In this document: positions 31,638-43,196 of the stretch, one piece after another
How positions within the stretch are numbered: the stretch's first letter is position 1
Layout of the letters: each line of letters begins with the position of its first letter
From: Aculops lycopersici
Lineage: Eukaryota; Arthropoda; Arachnida; Trombidiformes; Eriophyidae
Direction: 5' to 3'
Length of the DNA: 64,000 nucleotides
Assembly (NCBI GenBank): GCA_015350385.1
Contig: WNKI01000001.1
Location: 9,137,800 to 9,201,799, forward strand
The notes under the pieces: model-generated
Database searches by the model: none
Told to the model about the DNA's origin: nothing
The model's input: only the letters and a program-made list of their open reading frames with translations
Made by a program: the position numbers and the translations under genes

Positions 31638-34600
31638 CTTTTTGTTTGCTCTCTTGGTTTTTGTCTCACAATACTAATATTACTACTACTTGGTGTCTTG
31701 TCTGCTTCTATTTTATCACCAAAGCCACTAATACGATTCCACAAGTAGAATCTCACTCTTTTGCTCCAAGTTCAACATTTTGCTCAATCGAAGTGTCCAA
31801 CTCTCCAGCCGCCAATCTCATTGGTCTTGAAGTTAATGGAGCGCAAAGGGCACAAGTTTAAATTTAAACGAGAGAGGAACAGAGTGAAAGGGACTAGACT
31901 GAACCGGAAGGCCAATGAGCTTTACTGGCGCTCAACGCCCCCGCTAACTTGACTCCACTTTAAAACTGCAAACAATCCCTGACATTTAGGGAGAAAAACG
32001 CAAACTTCTATTCCTCTCTATTTCCTCTTTACTAGCAACTTGAACTCGATTATCTTTATCCCTCTCGCTTTCACCTAAAGCTGGCAACTAACCAGTTAAA
32101 CTTTCAACTCGAGCTCAACCACCGAGCCTCACTCAGCGACCCACAAGCTGGCGTTGAATTTTGTGCCCAGCTCCTCTCGTGTTGCTGGCTCTCTTTACGG
32201 GCTTTTGGCTCATCACTGGCGCTAGCAAAATCGTTGCTTCCAGTCGACCTCGCCACTACAACTATCACAACCACCGCCGAGCCACCAAGCAACTGGGCAA
32301 AATTGGATGCGACTAACCGACTGACGGTCTCTTTGGTTAGTTGGTGTGCGTCTGTGTGTTGGTTATGAGGCAACTCGCTAACTCAATTCTCAAGCTCGAA
32401 AACTCAGGCAAGTGGAAACAACAACAATTTGCCAGCAAGCTGCTGTTGCTGGCTCTGCCTCTACTCTTGGCGCCGGTGCCACTGCTATGAGTAATCTGAG
32501 TTGCCACTAGCGCGAGTTTCGTTTGTGCGCCTGGCGAGCGAGCGAGCGGCGAGATGCGCGCCTAGCGACTTGCTCGCTACTTTCGCGCACAATGACCTTG
32601 AACGTAACACAACGCAACGCGACACACTAGGCAACCTAATGGAAGGCGCGGATTGTTCCATCGCGTTGTGTTGCACTGCCCATTGCCTTTAGCTAGACTA
32701 GTCGACTTGAGCTTAGGAGACTGGTCGCGCAAACTCTGCGCAAACGCTTCCATGTTCTCCCCTCGGCGGCGGCGGCAGCCAATTGTGCCCCCTGGACAGT
32801 TACCGTTGGCCCATTCGCTCGGCGCCACTGGCGACGGCAACACAAATACTAATACATACATGCGCACATCTACACTTACATGGACAGGCAACAATCGTTT
32901 CGCCAATCGGCAAGCTCGCTCGCCCGGCCCATACATATAAATAGTTTTTCGTGCAAGTCGCTATGCGCCAAACGCCCAGCCAGCGATTTGGGGGTGCCAA
33001 TGTGCGACCCTGCAACCAATCGAGCGCATTGTGTCTTTTGCCTGCTTGCTGACTGGTTGGCTGAACGGCTGGCTGAACGGCCGAATGGCGGGTCGGTGGT
33101 CTCGTCGGGCTCGTTGGTTTGATGGTGGGCTGGCTCCACTCAGTTTGGTTGATCTAACGATATCAGCCAACGATAGCCGAGGGCGAGAGTCCAAATCCCA
33201 GTGCGTTCATGTTGGAAAAAAGTCGTTAGTTTAAGCATCATCATGCAGCATTAAAAGAAACGAAACCAATCTTGGAATACATCTTCGCTTCTTCTCTAGA
33301 TTTTAGCTCTTGACTTGGACTTCGAGTCAGCTGAGCAGTCAGTTTTCGGTTGCGAGGTTTGAGTTTAGCTAGTTGATATAGAGAATGAAGTGAACTGAAC
33401 TGAACTAGACTTTGCCAAGTTTCGCTGAATTAATGGAAGAAAAACTCACGTTTACTTGCACGACGAAGAGGAATATAAAGACGACGACGACGACGAGAAT
33501 ATAAAGCTCTGCAAATCGGCCCAACCAACCAACCAGATTGGCTAACCCCAAGCCTAAGCTCTATCTCAACTAAACTCTTGGCTTGCCTCTGGTGGTCCAA
33601 GTTTCCTTGGTCGCTCGCTCGCTTGGTGGGCTACCAAAAAGTCCTTGGCAAGCTAGCCGATTCCCAGCGGCCAACTTCCGGCCAGCGCAATGTTCCCACC
33701 ACCTCGCTCTCGCGCTAAGAGGCCACCCCTCTATCTATCTTTTCGTATTCCGAGCCACAACCTGACTTCAAATCTAGGGTCTCACTGTCGACCAACCGAC
33801 CGACCGACCGACGGACCAACTCAGTCGCTGACTCAATGGGTTACGGTTAACTGGTTTGCTGGTGCCTGGTGACGTAAGTGAGACGTCCACGTCCAAGTCC
33901 ACATCTATCAGCCAACGACCAGCGCGTTAGATCTTAACGGTAGCGGTTACCTCGTGTTTCTAGCAACCAACACTTGTGTTGCCCTTTCCCCTGCGGCCGC
34001 TTTTTATCGTTCAATTTCCGGTCTTGGTTAGCTAGCTTGCCAAGATATGACGTGAACGCGACCAGCTGGCTGCTGGATATTATGTTATGTGGCGTCGCTG
34101 TTGTTTCTAATACTCTCGGCCACCTCCGCTTCAGCCTTAGTTGTGGCATCATCTTTTGCCCCAAAGTAAAGCACGACCCTTGGATGCATGTAAGATTGGA
34201 TGGCACCGGCGGCCCATCCAATGGGCGAAGCGGCGTCTTCAAGTTCAAGTCGAGCGGTTATTTGGTGAGCCCTCGCTTTAGCCAGAATTCTCGGTGATTG
34301 TTGACAGGCAAATCCAATGAATTTATTTCGTTTCATCTGGCAAGTCAATGAGCCAAACGACCTTGAGTTAACCAAGAGTATGAATCGAATTTTTCCCAGC
34401 GGCAATGGCAACCAAGGCCAGCGTTTCGCTTTCATCCTGGTGAATCGACTCCGTTTGGCTGCCTTGTTGGGTGTCGACTGGCGATCAAGGTTCAAGTCTA
34501 TTGTTGTCTCGACAGCAGATTCAACATTGTGGATATTGGATCGACAACTCTAAGCAAACGCGAGTTTCATCGCTCGACCACCACCTGCTCTGGCCAAAAT

Positions 34601-34906
34601 GAAGCCGCGCTCTCGACTCAGCCTCACGAGAAAACACGAAGCATTTGAGCAAGTAGTGTTAGCGTGTGAAACTTTTCCAAAACCTTCGCTAGACGGCTGG
34701 CTCAAGTGGCGCGCGCGCGCGCGATGTTTGCGGTCTATTTTGGTATCTTCGTGTCAGTATGTGCTGTTGTTGTCTCGCTGGCGCATAGCGCCGAGACTTG
34801 GTCTGATTCAATGACACCACTAGCTTGCCGGCCGCCGGCTCGTATGTTATGCAACGACACACACACAGACACTCACACTCACGATATCAACTGACGGCTT
34901 TTGTGT

Positions 34907-34938
34907 GTTAGCCATATTGTCGCTATGATATGGCTAAC
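34907..34938. repeat. Perfect 11-bp inverted repeat, 10-nt loop
   Basis: GTTAGCCATAT at 34907-34917 and its reverse complement ATATGGCTAAC at 34928-34938. Non-coding; function unknown. Confidence 0.75.
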
Positions 34939-36092
34939 CTGCAGTTAGTTTCTAGCCAAACTGACGCCACCGCCTCAACCATTAGCGACAACTAGAATAG
35001 ACTCGATTGGGCCCTATAAAGTGGTTGCCACATTGCGGCCACTTGCTTTATCAGATGCCGGCTCGCAAGCCACTGGCCGCGGCAGTGGTTTTGGTTGTGG
35101 CCAACTCGTTCCATTGAGATTGCAGACCACCCACCGATGGACCACCGCAGCTGGTCCGTCACTCAACGAGCTGAAAACACGAACTAAATCTCTGGCCTCC
35201 AAATTTTGCTTGCGGCAAGAAACTAGTAACCAAATAGAAGTAGCAAAGTGCCAGTTTGCTTTTTCACTTACCTATGCCGAGTTTAGAACCTCAGCTCACT
35301 CTTAGGGGACGATGGTAATGGCAATCGCCATCGTGTAAACCTTTTCACGAGCAACGGGCCAAAAGACGCTTGTAGACATTAAGGAAGCCGAAGGAAGGTA
35401 GAGAGTGTAGATCAGAGCAAACCCAATGAGTCGGAGGATGCGAAGGTTGGGCTGAGACGAGCAGTTCGCCTGCAGAGAGTAGGGGAAACCGGAAACTGCT
35501 CACCTTCAAGCTTCAGCTATTAGTGGAACTGAAACTCTAGGGTAGAGGGGGAAACCGATTTGTGGAGTTGCCATCGCTCCGTTGGATCAGGTGGCTCTGA
35601 TGCTCCGTAACAAGCATTAGATGGATGGGCCAGTCAGTCAGCCAGCTAGCGAGTGTAAAAAAGCGCGGCCGCTGTGACCGAGCCCAAAGAATCGAGCGGA
35701 ATCTACCTGCCCGTCGTCGTCGTCGCGAGCGCCGGCGCCAGCCAGTCGGCCAACCACCTGACGTCACAAGCGCCACTTGCAGCTTCAAATCTGCATTAGC
35801 ACAACCGGGTGACGCTAATATGCGCGCGATAACATCGTGGCGCGAATCTACATAAAATCGTCGAGGTTTCACGACGACGACGACGACCTGCTCTGGTGGC
35901 AAACCGAAAGAGCGGAAAACTAATCTCAATCTTGCGAACAGCTCCACGTTTGTTTATGATTAATATCAACCTTGAATCTTGATGGTGTTTGGTGTTTGTT
36001 GTCGGCGATAGCGACTGGCGACAGCAACAGAGACGCATGGCCCCTGCTGCTGGTTATTCAATGGCAAACTCGTCGAGCTGACGGGAACTACA

Positions 36093-36141
36093 TAGATAGA
36101 TTGAGCCTCTGGGCTATGTATCTATGCGCTCAATCTATCTA
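36093..36141. repeat. Perfect 14-bp inverted repeat, 21-nt loop
   Basis: TAGATAGATTGAGC at 36093-36106 pairs with GCTCAATCTATCTA at 36128-36141. The loop itself contains a TATGTATCTATG string that can pair alternatively with the left flank. It could form a small hairpin RNA if transcribed. Confidence 0.75.
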
Positions 36142-37386
36142 ATACCAGCTGATTGGCAAGCTAGCATTTCGTAGCTAGCTACTAAGCGGGCGCCAGGATC
36201 GACGTTTGGGCGCCAAAATTAGCCATCGGCATCGATAGCTATGCCGAGACAACGATGGCATACGTCAGTCCCTCCGTCAGTTTGGTAATTAATTTCCTGC
36301 CAAGGGGAGGAGGAGGCGGAGGTAAATACGAAGCGAGCCAAATAGACGAGAGCAACGGCTAAATGAGGTAGAAAGAGAAAGAGTAACAGCAAACAACACA
36401 ACTCTGCTTCCCTGATTGTCTTTCTAGCTCTCATTTATCCCTTTGCTTCTAACTCTGCCACTTTTTCCGCTCCATCTCGTGTTGCTCCATCTATCCACTA
36501 CTCTGGCTGTTTGTTGTTCAAGGTGAGCAAACATCTGGACAATCAGTCGGCTGGCTGGTTCTTTGGCTTGCTCATTAGTCATACAACTAGGACTATCGAT
36601 TCTCCTGTACCAGCAGTAGTACCACCGCCAAAAACCACCAGAGGCAAGCAGAGACAACAACAACAACAACTACTACTACAGCTTCAACCGACTAGATGGC
36701 CAGCTTCAAATGGTGACCATAAAACTCGACGGCCAGTGTCCAGTCCAACATCCGACGAGCGATTGAGTCACTTATCTGACCCGATGAAACTCAATCCAAT
36801 TTGCCTCGAGTGCCTTAGGTTGTTATGTTGTCTGTGTTATCCTACGCCGATGATGCAACATCTAGCGTCATTCGGTCCATTAAGTCCACTTACTCGCAGT
36901 AGAGGGCAAGAGTCGGTCCGACCGAATAGCTAAACGAAAACAACAACAACAGTTCATCCCATCCTCGTCAGGGCCATTGAGTTAAACAAACCGGAAGTTG
37001 AAGTTTAAGGCTGGATTAAGAGAGCTAGATGCAATTAGACTGGCGTCAAGCGCTTCCGGAGTAAAATTCGGATTAAATCAAAGCTAAATGATAGACTAGA
37101 TTGAATGAGAGATAAGACAAGTTAAATGCAGCACGATAAGACCAATGAGAAAATTGAGCCTTGAACTAATTGGCCCTAAAATCGAGGAGGGTTTATGTTT
37201 CACGTGTCTATGTGTTTCTATGTTTGTATATATCACATCAACGTCAACATCAAATTGATCAACCAATCTCTTGGCTTGCTTTGTTGTTCTAATTTTGCTA
37301 TTTTGTGTATCAATCGACATCGATCAATCTTAATCCTGTGTCATATTATATCCTATCCTATTCTCCTATGAAGCTTCATTCTCTTA

Positions 37387-38835
37387 TTATATTCTTCTGC
37401 GATGTCTTAGTCCAGTTGGATAACGTCGTGCCAGAGTTCTTATGTGCTCGATATCCAACTCCCTTTCATCGCTGCTATCACTACTACTAGTATCATTTTC
37501 ATCATCATTGTTGCCATGGTTCTCCTCGTCACTTGTTGAAAAGGTAACGTCCTCCTCCTCTTCCTCCGATTCCGACTCTTCGGATGACGATGATGAAGAG
37601 GAGCTTGTGCTGTAGATAACTCCCATGTCCGACATGATGTCATCTTCGTCACTATCTTCACTTATTTCTGGACTACTGGCGCCACTGGCACCATCAACAT
37701 CAAAATCTTCGTCCTCGGTGTCATCCTCTTGGTCTGATCCAATACTAATATCAGCGATGGCAAACTCGGCATCCTCTTCCTCCTCCTCGTCGCTTGACGC
37801 GGAATTATCTTCATCACTTGAATTGTTCACAATATCAATATCAGTCATTTCATCCTCATCGTCGGTCTCCATATCGTTGAGCTCAAGAATTTCTGTATCA
37901 TCATCGTCCTCTTCCTCTGAACCTTCCTCTTCGTCAACTGCGAGCTCAGTATCATCGTCATCTTCCTCCTCTTCCTCGGAGCCACCCTCTTCGGCTTCGT
38001 CATCCATCATGAAGTCGACGTCGCTTTGATTGGACTCAATACCATCCTCGCTGCCGCTAATATCATCATCATCATCGTCATCATCATCGTCGTAATCGTA
38101 ATCTTCATGGTCGTCTTGGCTATAAAAATCGTGACTAGTCCTTCGCGGCGAATAATCATCCTCATCACTGGACAAAATGTTGATCTGTCTGACTTGCATG
38201 GGCCTGGTTGGGTTGATGGAAAACAAAAAGTTTCGGCTACCGGGCTCCTCAATGTGCCCATGATCTCTTAGTGCGGCCATAAGTCTATCGTGGCCATTGG
38301 CATCCGGATATGCTGCGGCGAGAACTCTCGATGAGGGAATACGATTCCTAGAAAACATTCTATGTACACCCTCCCTCTCTTGTTGCTCCTCGTCTTTCTT
38401 CCTTTGTGCCACATTGTTTACTCTACTTGTTTGAAATTGTTGCGAAGACTTTTGAACCATCTTATGGATGATGTTTCGGAGTGCAAGATTCTCTGCTTGG
38501 AAAGACACGGCGACACGACATTGCGGGCAGAAGGTCTTCTTGCTCAACCATCTGTAGACGCAGAATTTACAAAAGCTATGAGAACAGTTAAGTATCAAGG
38601 GATTGATATAAATATCCTGACAGATAGCACAACTCAAGTCGGTTTCTAAAATCTCTTGTATATCCTTTCTGTCTGGTCCAGTGGTGGTTGTGGCGGAGGT
38701 TGTTGTTGCATGGTTAGTCGAGGGCATGATATTAGAATTGATGATACTATTGTTGTGGTTGGCAACCGAGCCAGCAACTTGAGGAACAGCCGCAGCTGTT
38801 GTTGTAGTAGTTAGTGTCGTTTCTTTCGACTCCAT
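37387..38835 (-). CDS. RING-type E3 ubiquitin ligase with a very acidic C-terminal tail
   Basis: A 482-residue protein. A C3HC4 RING lies at about residues 69-108, with CAIC at its start, the CSHSFCKFC centre and FCPQCR at its end. A short basic/Gln-rich helical segment (to about residue 165) follows. The RING and the segment right after it (ALRNIIHKMVQK) resemble RNF8 and related nuclear ligases. From about residue 225 the protein is dominated by Asp, Glu and Ser in long runs, with a final basic RHRRRI tail. Acidic stretches of this type often bind histones or other basic proteins. The likely role is ubiquitination of nuclear targets with an E2, but the substrate is unknown. There is no FHA domain, so it is not a true RNF8. 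It is intronless and divergent from ALG2. Confidence 0.85.
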   Translation of the reverse strand: MESKETTLTTTTTAAAVPQVAGSVANHNNSIINSNIMPSTNHATTTSATTTTGPDRKDIQEILETDLSCAICQDIYINPLILNCSHSFCKFCVYRWLSKKTFCPQCRVAVSFQAENLALRNIIHKMVQKSSQQFQTSRVNNVAQRKKDEEQQEREGVHRMFSRNRIPSSRVLAAAYPDANGHDRLMAALRDHGHIEEPGSRNFLFSINPTRPMQVRQINILSSDEDDYSPRRTSHDFYSQDDHEDYDYDDDDDDDDDDISGSEDGIESNQSDVDFMMDDEAEEGGSEEEEEDDDDTELAVDEEEGSEEEDDDDTEILELNDMETDDEDEMTDIDIVNNSSDEDNSASSDEEEEEDAEFAIADISIGSDQEDDTEDEDFDVDGASGASSPEISEDSDEDDIMSDMGVIYSTSSSSSSSSEESESEEEEEDVTFSTSDEENHGNNDDENDTSSSDSSDERELDIEHIRTLARRYPTGLRHRRRI

Positions 38836-39437
38836 TTGATATTTCTTATGATAAAGTTTCGGTAAGTGTTATTTAATAATGAATAGTAATCATAAATGAA
38901 AGCCACAACAATTTGATTATAATTGTAGTGTCAAGTAGATTAGTGATATCAAATGCACGATGTCGAATATCAATAAAGTTGGTGGAATATTTCGATTCGC
39001 TCGTTTTGTTGTGTAAATTTCAAGCACTCTCATCTCATCTCGGCGTTTGGCAACAACACACACAAAATTTCCGTATATCAGCTGCGTCGTGCGCACTTTT
39101 TGCGCTCTTTCATACATAATCGTGAGCGGATTCCATACAACATCCAAGCTTGACTGTGATGTTATCATACAACTTTCAATATGCGACGTTTGTACGAATG
39201 TTTGAGTAGCGTCAGATTCTCGACAACATAAGTCAGTGTGTTTTGGTTCACGTGGCCAAGGCACAAGGGATCGTAAGCTGGCCGAGTGCTGCCAGATATC
39301 CTATCTAATTTATTGCAAATGATGACAACCGTTCGAACATCTTAATGATTGTAATTAACCCTCAAATTTACTATTATCACCATCATCATCTTCTGCATCC
39401 AGTCATCAAAAATCAACAGGCCGACTGAAGACTAGCC
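38836..39437. promoter_or_regulatory. Shared upstream region of the RING gene and ALG2
   Basis: 602 bases separate two head-to-head start codons, so this must contain both promoters and may act bidirectionally. No TATA box was recognised near either start. Calling it a bidirectional promoter is inference from layout. Confidence 0.5.
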
Positions 39438-40703
39438 ATGAGAGGTAGAGTGGCGTTAGTCCATCCAGACCTCGGCATTGGTGGTGCCGAGAGGCTGATG
39501 GTAGATTTTGCACTAGCCCTCAAAGAGTCAGGCTACCAGGTTAAAATTTTCACTGCCCATCATGATAAGAATCGGTGCTTTAGTGAGACAATCGATGGAA
39601 GGTTACAGGTGGAGACTGTTTGCAACCAATTACCAAGATCCACATACGGCCGTTTTCACGCCCTCTGGGCCTATCTAAAAGTTTTTCTCATCGGTTTATA
39701 TCTGACAATATTCCATCGCAACGAATTTGACATATTCCTCATCGATCAGGTGCCTTCCTGTTTGCCCCCGCTGAAATTATTGAGCCGCTTTGATGGAGCG
39801 AAGATTGTATACTATTGTCATTTTCCCGATATGCTACTCACCGAGCGTCGATCTTTCATCAAAAGGGTTTACAGATATCCGATAGACAAATTTGAAGGAT
39901 GGTCGATAGGCTTGTCGGATCTCATTATGGTCAACTCCATTTTCACCGCTGGTGTTGTCAAGGAAACATTTGACAACTTAAGAACAAGGCAACTCAAAGT
40001 TCTCTATCCATGTGTAAATCTGCCGAGACTTGACCAATACGAGTTCGCACTAGAGGATTGCAGTCAACAAGTGACTGAGCTATATCAACAACTAGACAAC
40101 GGGCAACATTTCACATTTCTATCGCTCAACAGATTCGAGCCCAAGAAAGATGTTGCTCTTGCTATCAAAGCTCTCAGGGAGACGATACTATTATTTGCAT
40201 CATCTGGAGATCAAATGAATCGCGAGCCCCACCTGATAATCGCGGGTGGCTACGATCCGAGAGTAAGTTATTGTGTTGAATACTTGCACGAGCTACAGGA
40301 GCTCGTGAGAAAGATGAAATTGGAATCAAATGTAACGTTCATCAAGTCGCCAAGTGATCACGACAAGCTTATGATACTCAAATTATGCGATGCTGTAATT
40401 TATACTCCGACCAATGAGCATTTTGGTATCGTTCCACTCGAGGCAATGGCCATGGGTAGACCTGTTATTGCCTGCAACAGTGGTGGACCAAAGGAGACTG
40501 TCAAACACAAAGAGACTGGCTACTTGGCAGCCCCAACTCCAGAATCATTTGCAAGCTACATGTGCGACCTAATTAAGATGCAACCTGATGATCTCAAGAG
40601 AATGGGAGATATTTGCGCGAAACATGTGAGGAGCAAGTTTACATTCGACAAATTCCAACAGAAGATTGAGTTGAAGTTTGACTCACTCCTTGAGAGAAGC
40701 TGA
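39438..40703 (+). CDS. ALG2: ALG2 alpha-1,3/1,6-mannosyltransferase
   Basis: Adds the second and third mannoses to the dolichol-linked oligosaccharide on the cytosolic face of the ER, using GDP-mannose, in N-glycan precursor synthesis. At 421 residues it matches the family (about 416 in human). The N-terminal HPDLGIGGAERLMVDFA block is the hallmark of ALG2. The C-terminal GT4 domain has the EX7E motif at E327 and E335 within EHFGIVPLEAMAMGRPVIA, followed by SGGPKET. LIIAGGYDPRV is also family-typical. The ATG at 39438 directly precedes the conserved block. An ATTAAA lies 6 bases after the stop. It is intronless, and its start is 602 bases from the divergent RING gene. Confidence 0.97.
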   Translation: MRGRVALVHPDLGIGGAERLMVDFALALKESGYQVKIFTAHHDKNRCFSETIDGRLQVETVCNQLPRSTYGRFHALWAYLKVFLIGLYLTIFHRNEFDIFLIDQVPSCLPPLKLLSRFDGAKIVYYCHFPDMLLTERRSFIKRVYRYPIDKFEGWSIGLSDLIMVNSIFTAGVVKETFDNLRTRQLKVLYPCVNLPRLDQYEFALEDCSQQVTELYQQLDNGQHFTFLSLNRFEPKKDVALAIKALRETILLFASSGDQMNREPHLIIAGGYDPRVSYCVEYLHELQELVRKMKLESNVTFIKSPSDHDKLMILKLCDAVIYTPTNEHFGIVPLEAMAMGRPVIACNSGGPKETVKHKETGYLAAPTPESFASYMCDLIKMQPDDLKRMGDICAKHVRSKFTFDKFQQKIELKFDSLLERS

Positions 40704-43196
40704 GTGTTCATTAAATCTATTAACACCCATCATTGCTTCCAGCAAGATTTGTTTTGTAAGCCTAGCAAAACATAGCTGTAGGCGACATCAAGATTCTATA
40801 TCAGATTCGGTCTTGACCTCAGTCGATTTCCAACAATCTGCCCCCAGAATGGCAGTTTTATTTAAGATAAATCCTTGAGGCATTCTGCGATCTAATTTGA
40901 ATTCAAAGTTTTCGACTTGAAACCCTATTGGTAACTGAATTTCCTTTGAAAAGGTGAGTTGGATTCACGCGAAATGTCAGCTAAGTCGCGGTGCGAGTTG
41001 TTGCAGCGAATGAGTGCGAAGAAAGCGATAAGTAATTGGACAGTCTCGAGGGCGCGTAAGATTCGTCACAGTCTCCGTAACTGTCATTTGATTTAAAAAA
41101 AACCTATTACAACAAATAGATCAAGTCGCTCGCCACTAATAGTGGCCTTCATTAGAACACTAGAAAACCCTCGGTTGGAAAGCGAGTAGAAGTTAGCATA
41201 GAGTTCCATTGGCCGCCAGTGTCGCTGTAGATGTTGACTACGATAGCGTTAGTGAAGCAGTCAGTCAGTCGGTCGATCTGTTTCGCACACAGGAGCGAGC
41301 GTCGCTATGCGCAGAACGCTTCACACAGCACAGGAAGTCGACATAGCGCTCCGTCTCGTAACTGCTTGCATTAAAGTGACTAGAGCGCCACTATCCTCTG
41401 GGCCCTTGAGTCTAACTGTCTCGCCGAAGCTCTCCCTTTTCTCTGTTGTTGTTTAGTTGCCGACGGGTAGGGGGAACTTGTATAGTGGAAGTAAGCAGCG
41501 GCATAAACACACGACACTAGGCGACGGCAGGGCTATACAAACATAAGTGTATATAATGCACAGAGGGCTTGCTGGCTCGCTAGCTAGCTAGACAGTCAGT
41601 CAGTTACCCTGCAAGCCCACCAACTAACTCGCTCACTTGCGAGCCCGCCCACCGAGCAACCTCCACCGACTCTCTCTTTCACTCTCATTACATTAAAGCG
41701 CGTCTGTGTATATTTATATACAAAAATATCCATATACACTTGTCACAAGTATAATTCTCCAATGAGAAATAAGAGGAGCGAGAGCGGGACCGTTGCTACT
41801 AAGACCACCACCACCATTACTACTTCTAATACTACCACTACCAATACAACGACCGCGATGGCGACTACCGCTAACATGACCATCGAGGTGTAGATGTATT
41901 GTATTACGGTGTTTGTGTTGTTCCTCCTTCTTTTACTGTAGTCCAATGTCCAAGCTGTCCCAGGGTACTTGTGGTTGAATGGGCATTATGCTGATCACTT
42001 TATTTACCCTCGACTTTGCGCCGCCTCAAATACCATCAACATTCACCGCCGCTGCAAATTTGGCGGTGTGATCTTTTCTTATTAGATATATCCGCGAGGC
42101 TCAAATATTTAGCCAGGTGCATAGAGGGAGAGAGAGGGAGATTGAGAAAGAAAGAGAAATCAAAGCAGGTGAAGAACAATATATAAATATACATAAATTA
42201 GAGAGGCGATGATGCCTAACGAAATAGAAGAGGGAAACAAAACTAGTGACCACTTTCAGATTAGATTGGCTTGCTAGTTAGTGTTGTTGATGAACTCACA
42301 AGACTGAACTATCAGATAATTCAATTACAATTACAATTACAATTGATATATCTAAACATACAAACACACTTACGAGAAAACACACATATTATCAACGGGT
42401 TAAATCGGGCAACTTCAAGGGGTTTACAGGGATATTACATAGATGCGAGTATCACTAATTTGAGAATGAATTAGATGATTCATTTGAATGGTATCAAGTT
42501 GATATATTTGTGTAAAGTATACTGAGAAATTAGGGGAAGAAGAAAAGGGAATATAATCTATGATACGCTCTAAACTATGAGTGATAATCTCAGAATATTC
42601 TGCAATAAGAAAGTATATTTTTACAAACAAACAACAATTTGTAGCTATAATTAATCACTCGATTCAAACCTCTTGGTGTAAATTCAGGGCCCCAATTTTT
42701 TAGACACAGGAATTTGCCAACTTTTATAACAATATTCTTAACGCTGTTATCTGAAAAAACGTAGTAAATAGGAAGCCATTAAGAGCAAATACCACGAAAT
42801 TAGTATACTCATCTGATAATTATTGCGTCACCATATCATAGGCATAAAAAACTAATTAGCTCTATAGACTGACGAAACATATTGCAAGTTTCACTCATCT
42901 AAAACTCTATTGATTGAAAAGAAAATATTAAGTACATTATCAAAAACCATTGTTATTCCAATCAAGTGAAGAAAGGAGGAAACTGAAGCATTTATAACAA
43001 TTATATTAGAACTAGTCAAGCAAATAGTAATCATAAAGACTTTATAGTGATTATGAGATATTCTAAGGATCACCAAAAACATAAACGCAGTATTTAAATC
43101 ACACATATCGAAAGGTTAATCCAAAAATATCTGTCGTTATATTCAATCCCATAGAAACACCAACAAAATAAGCAGACAATAGCAACCTCAAACACC
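40704..43196. other. 2.5-kb region between ALG2 and Gbeta5
   Basis: No supported gene. AT content rises to the right. It holds GA-rich runs (about 42126-42165), TATATAA at about 41550 and ATTACA-type repeats (about 42322-42340). The right part probably contains the Gbeta5 promoter and leader. Confidence 0.5.
40710..40715 (+). terminator. ATTAAA poly(A) signal just after the ALG2 stop
   Basis: Six bases downstream of TGA; suggests a very short 3' UTR if used. Confidence 0.4.

Larger units (their letters stand above)
31638..37386. other. 5.7-kb gene-free region
   Basis: The frames here are short, overlap on both strands and resemble no family. Two perfect inverted repeats (34907-34938 and 36093-36141), a GAC tract (about 33480-33497), a GC alternating run (about 34710-34721) and several AGCTAGCT strings were seen. 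It is upstream of the GH18-like gene and downstream of the RING gene. Non-coding RNA or enhancer DNA is possible but unproven. Confidence 0.5.

Noticed and set aside
36511..36933. 140-codon + frame with a Gln run
   Set aside because: It begins at a non-ATG codon, matches no family, and has no flanking splice evidence or conserved motif.
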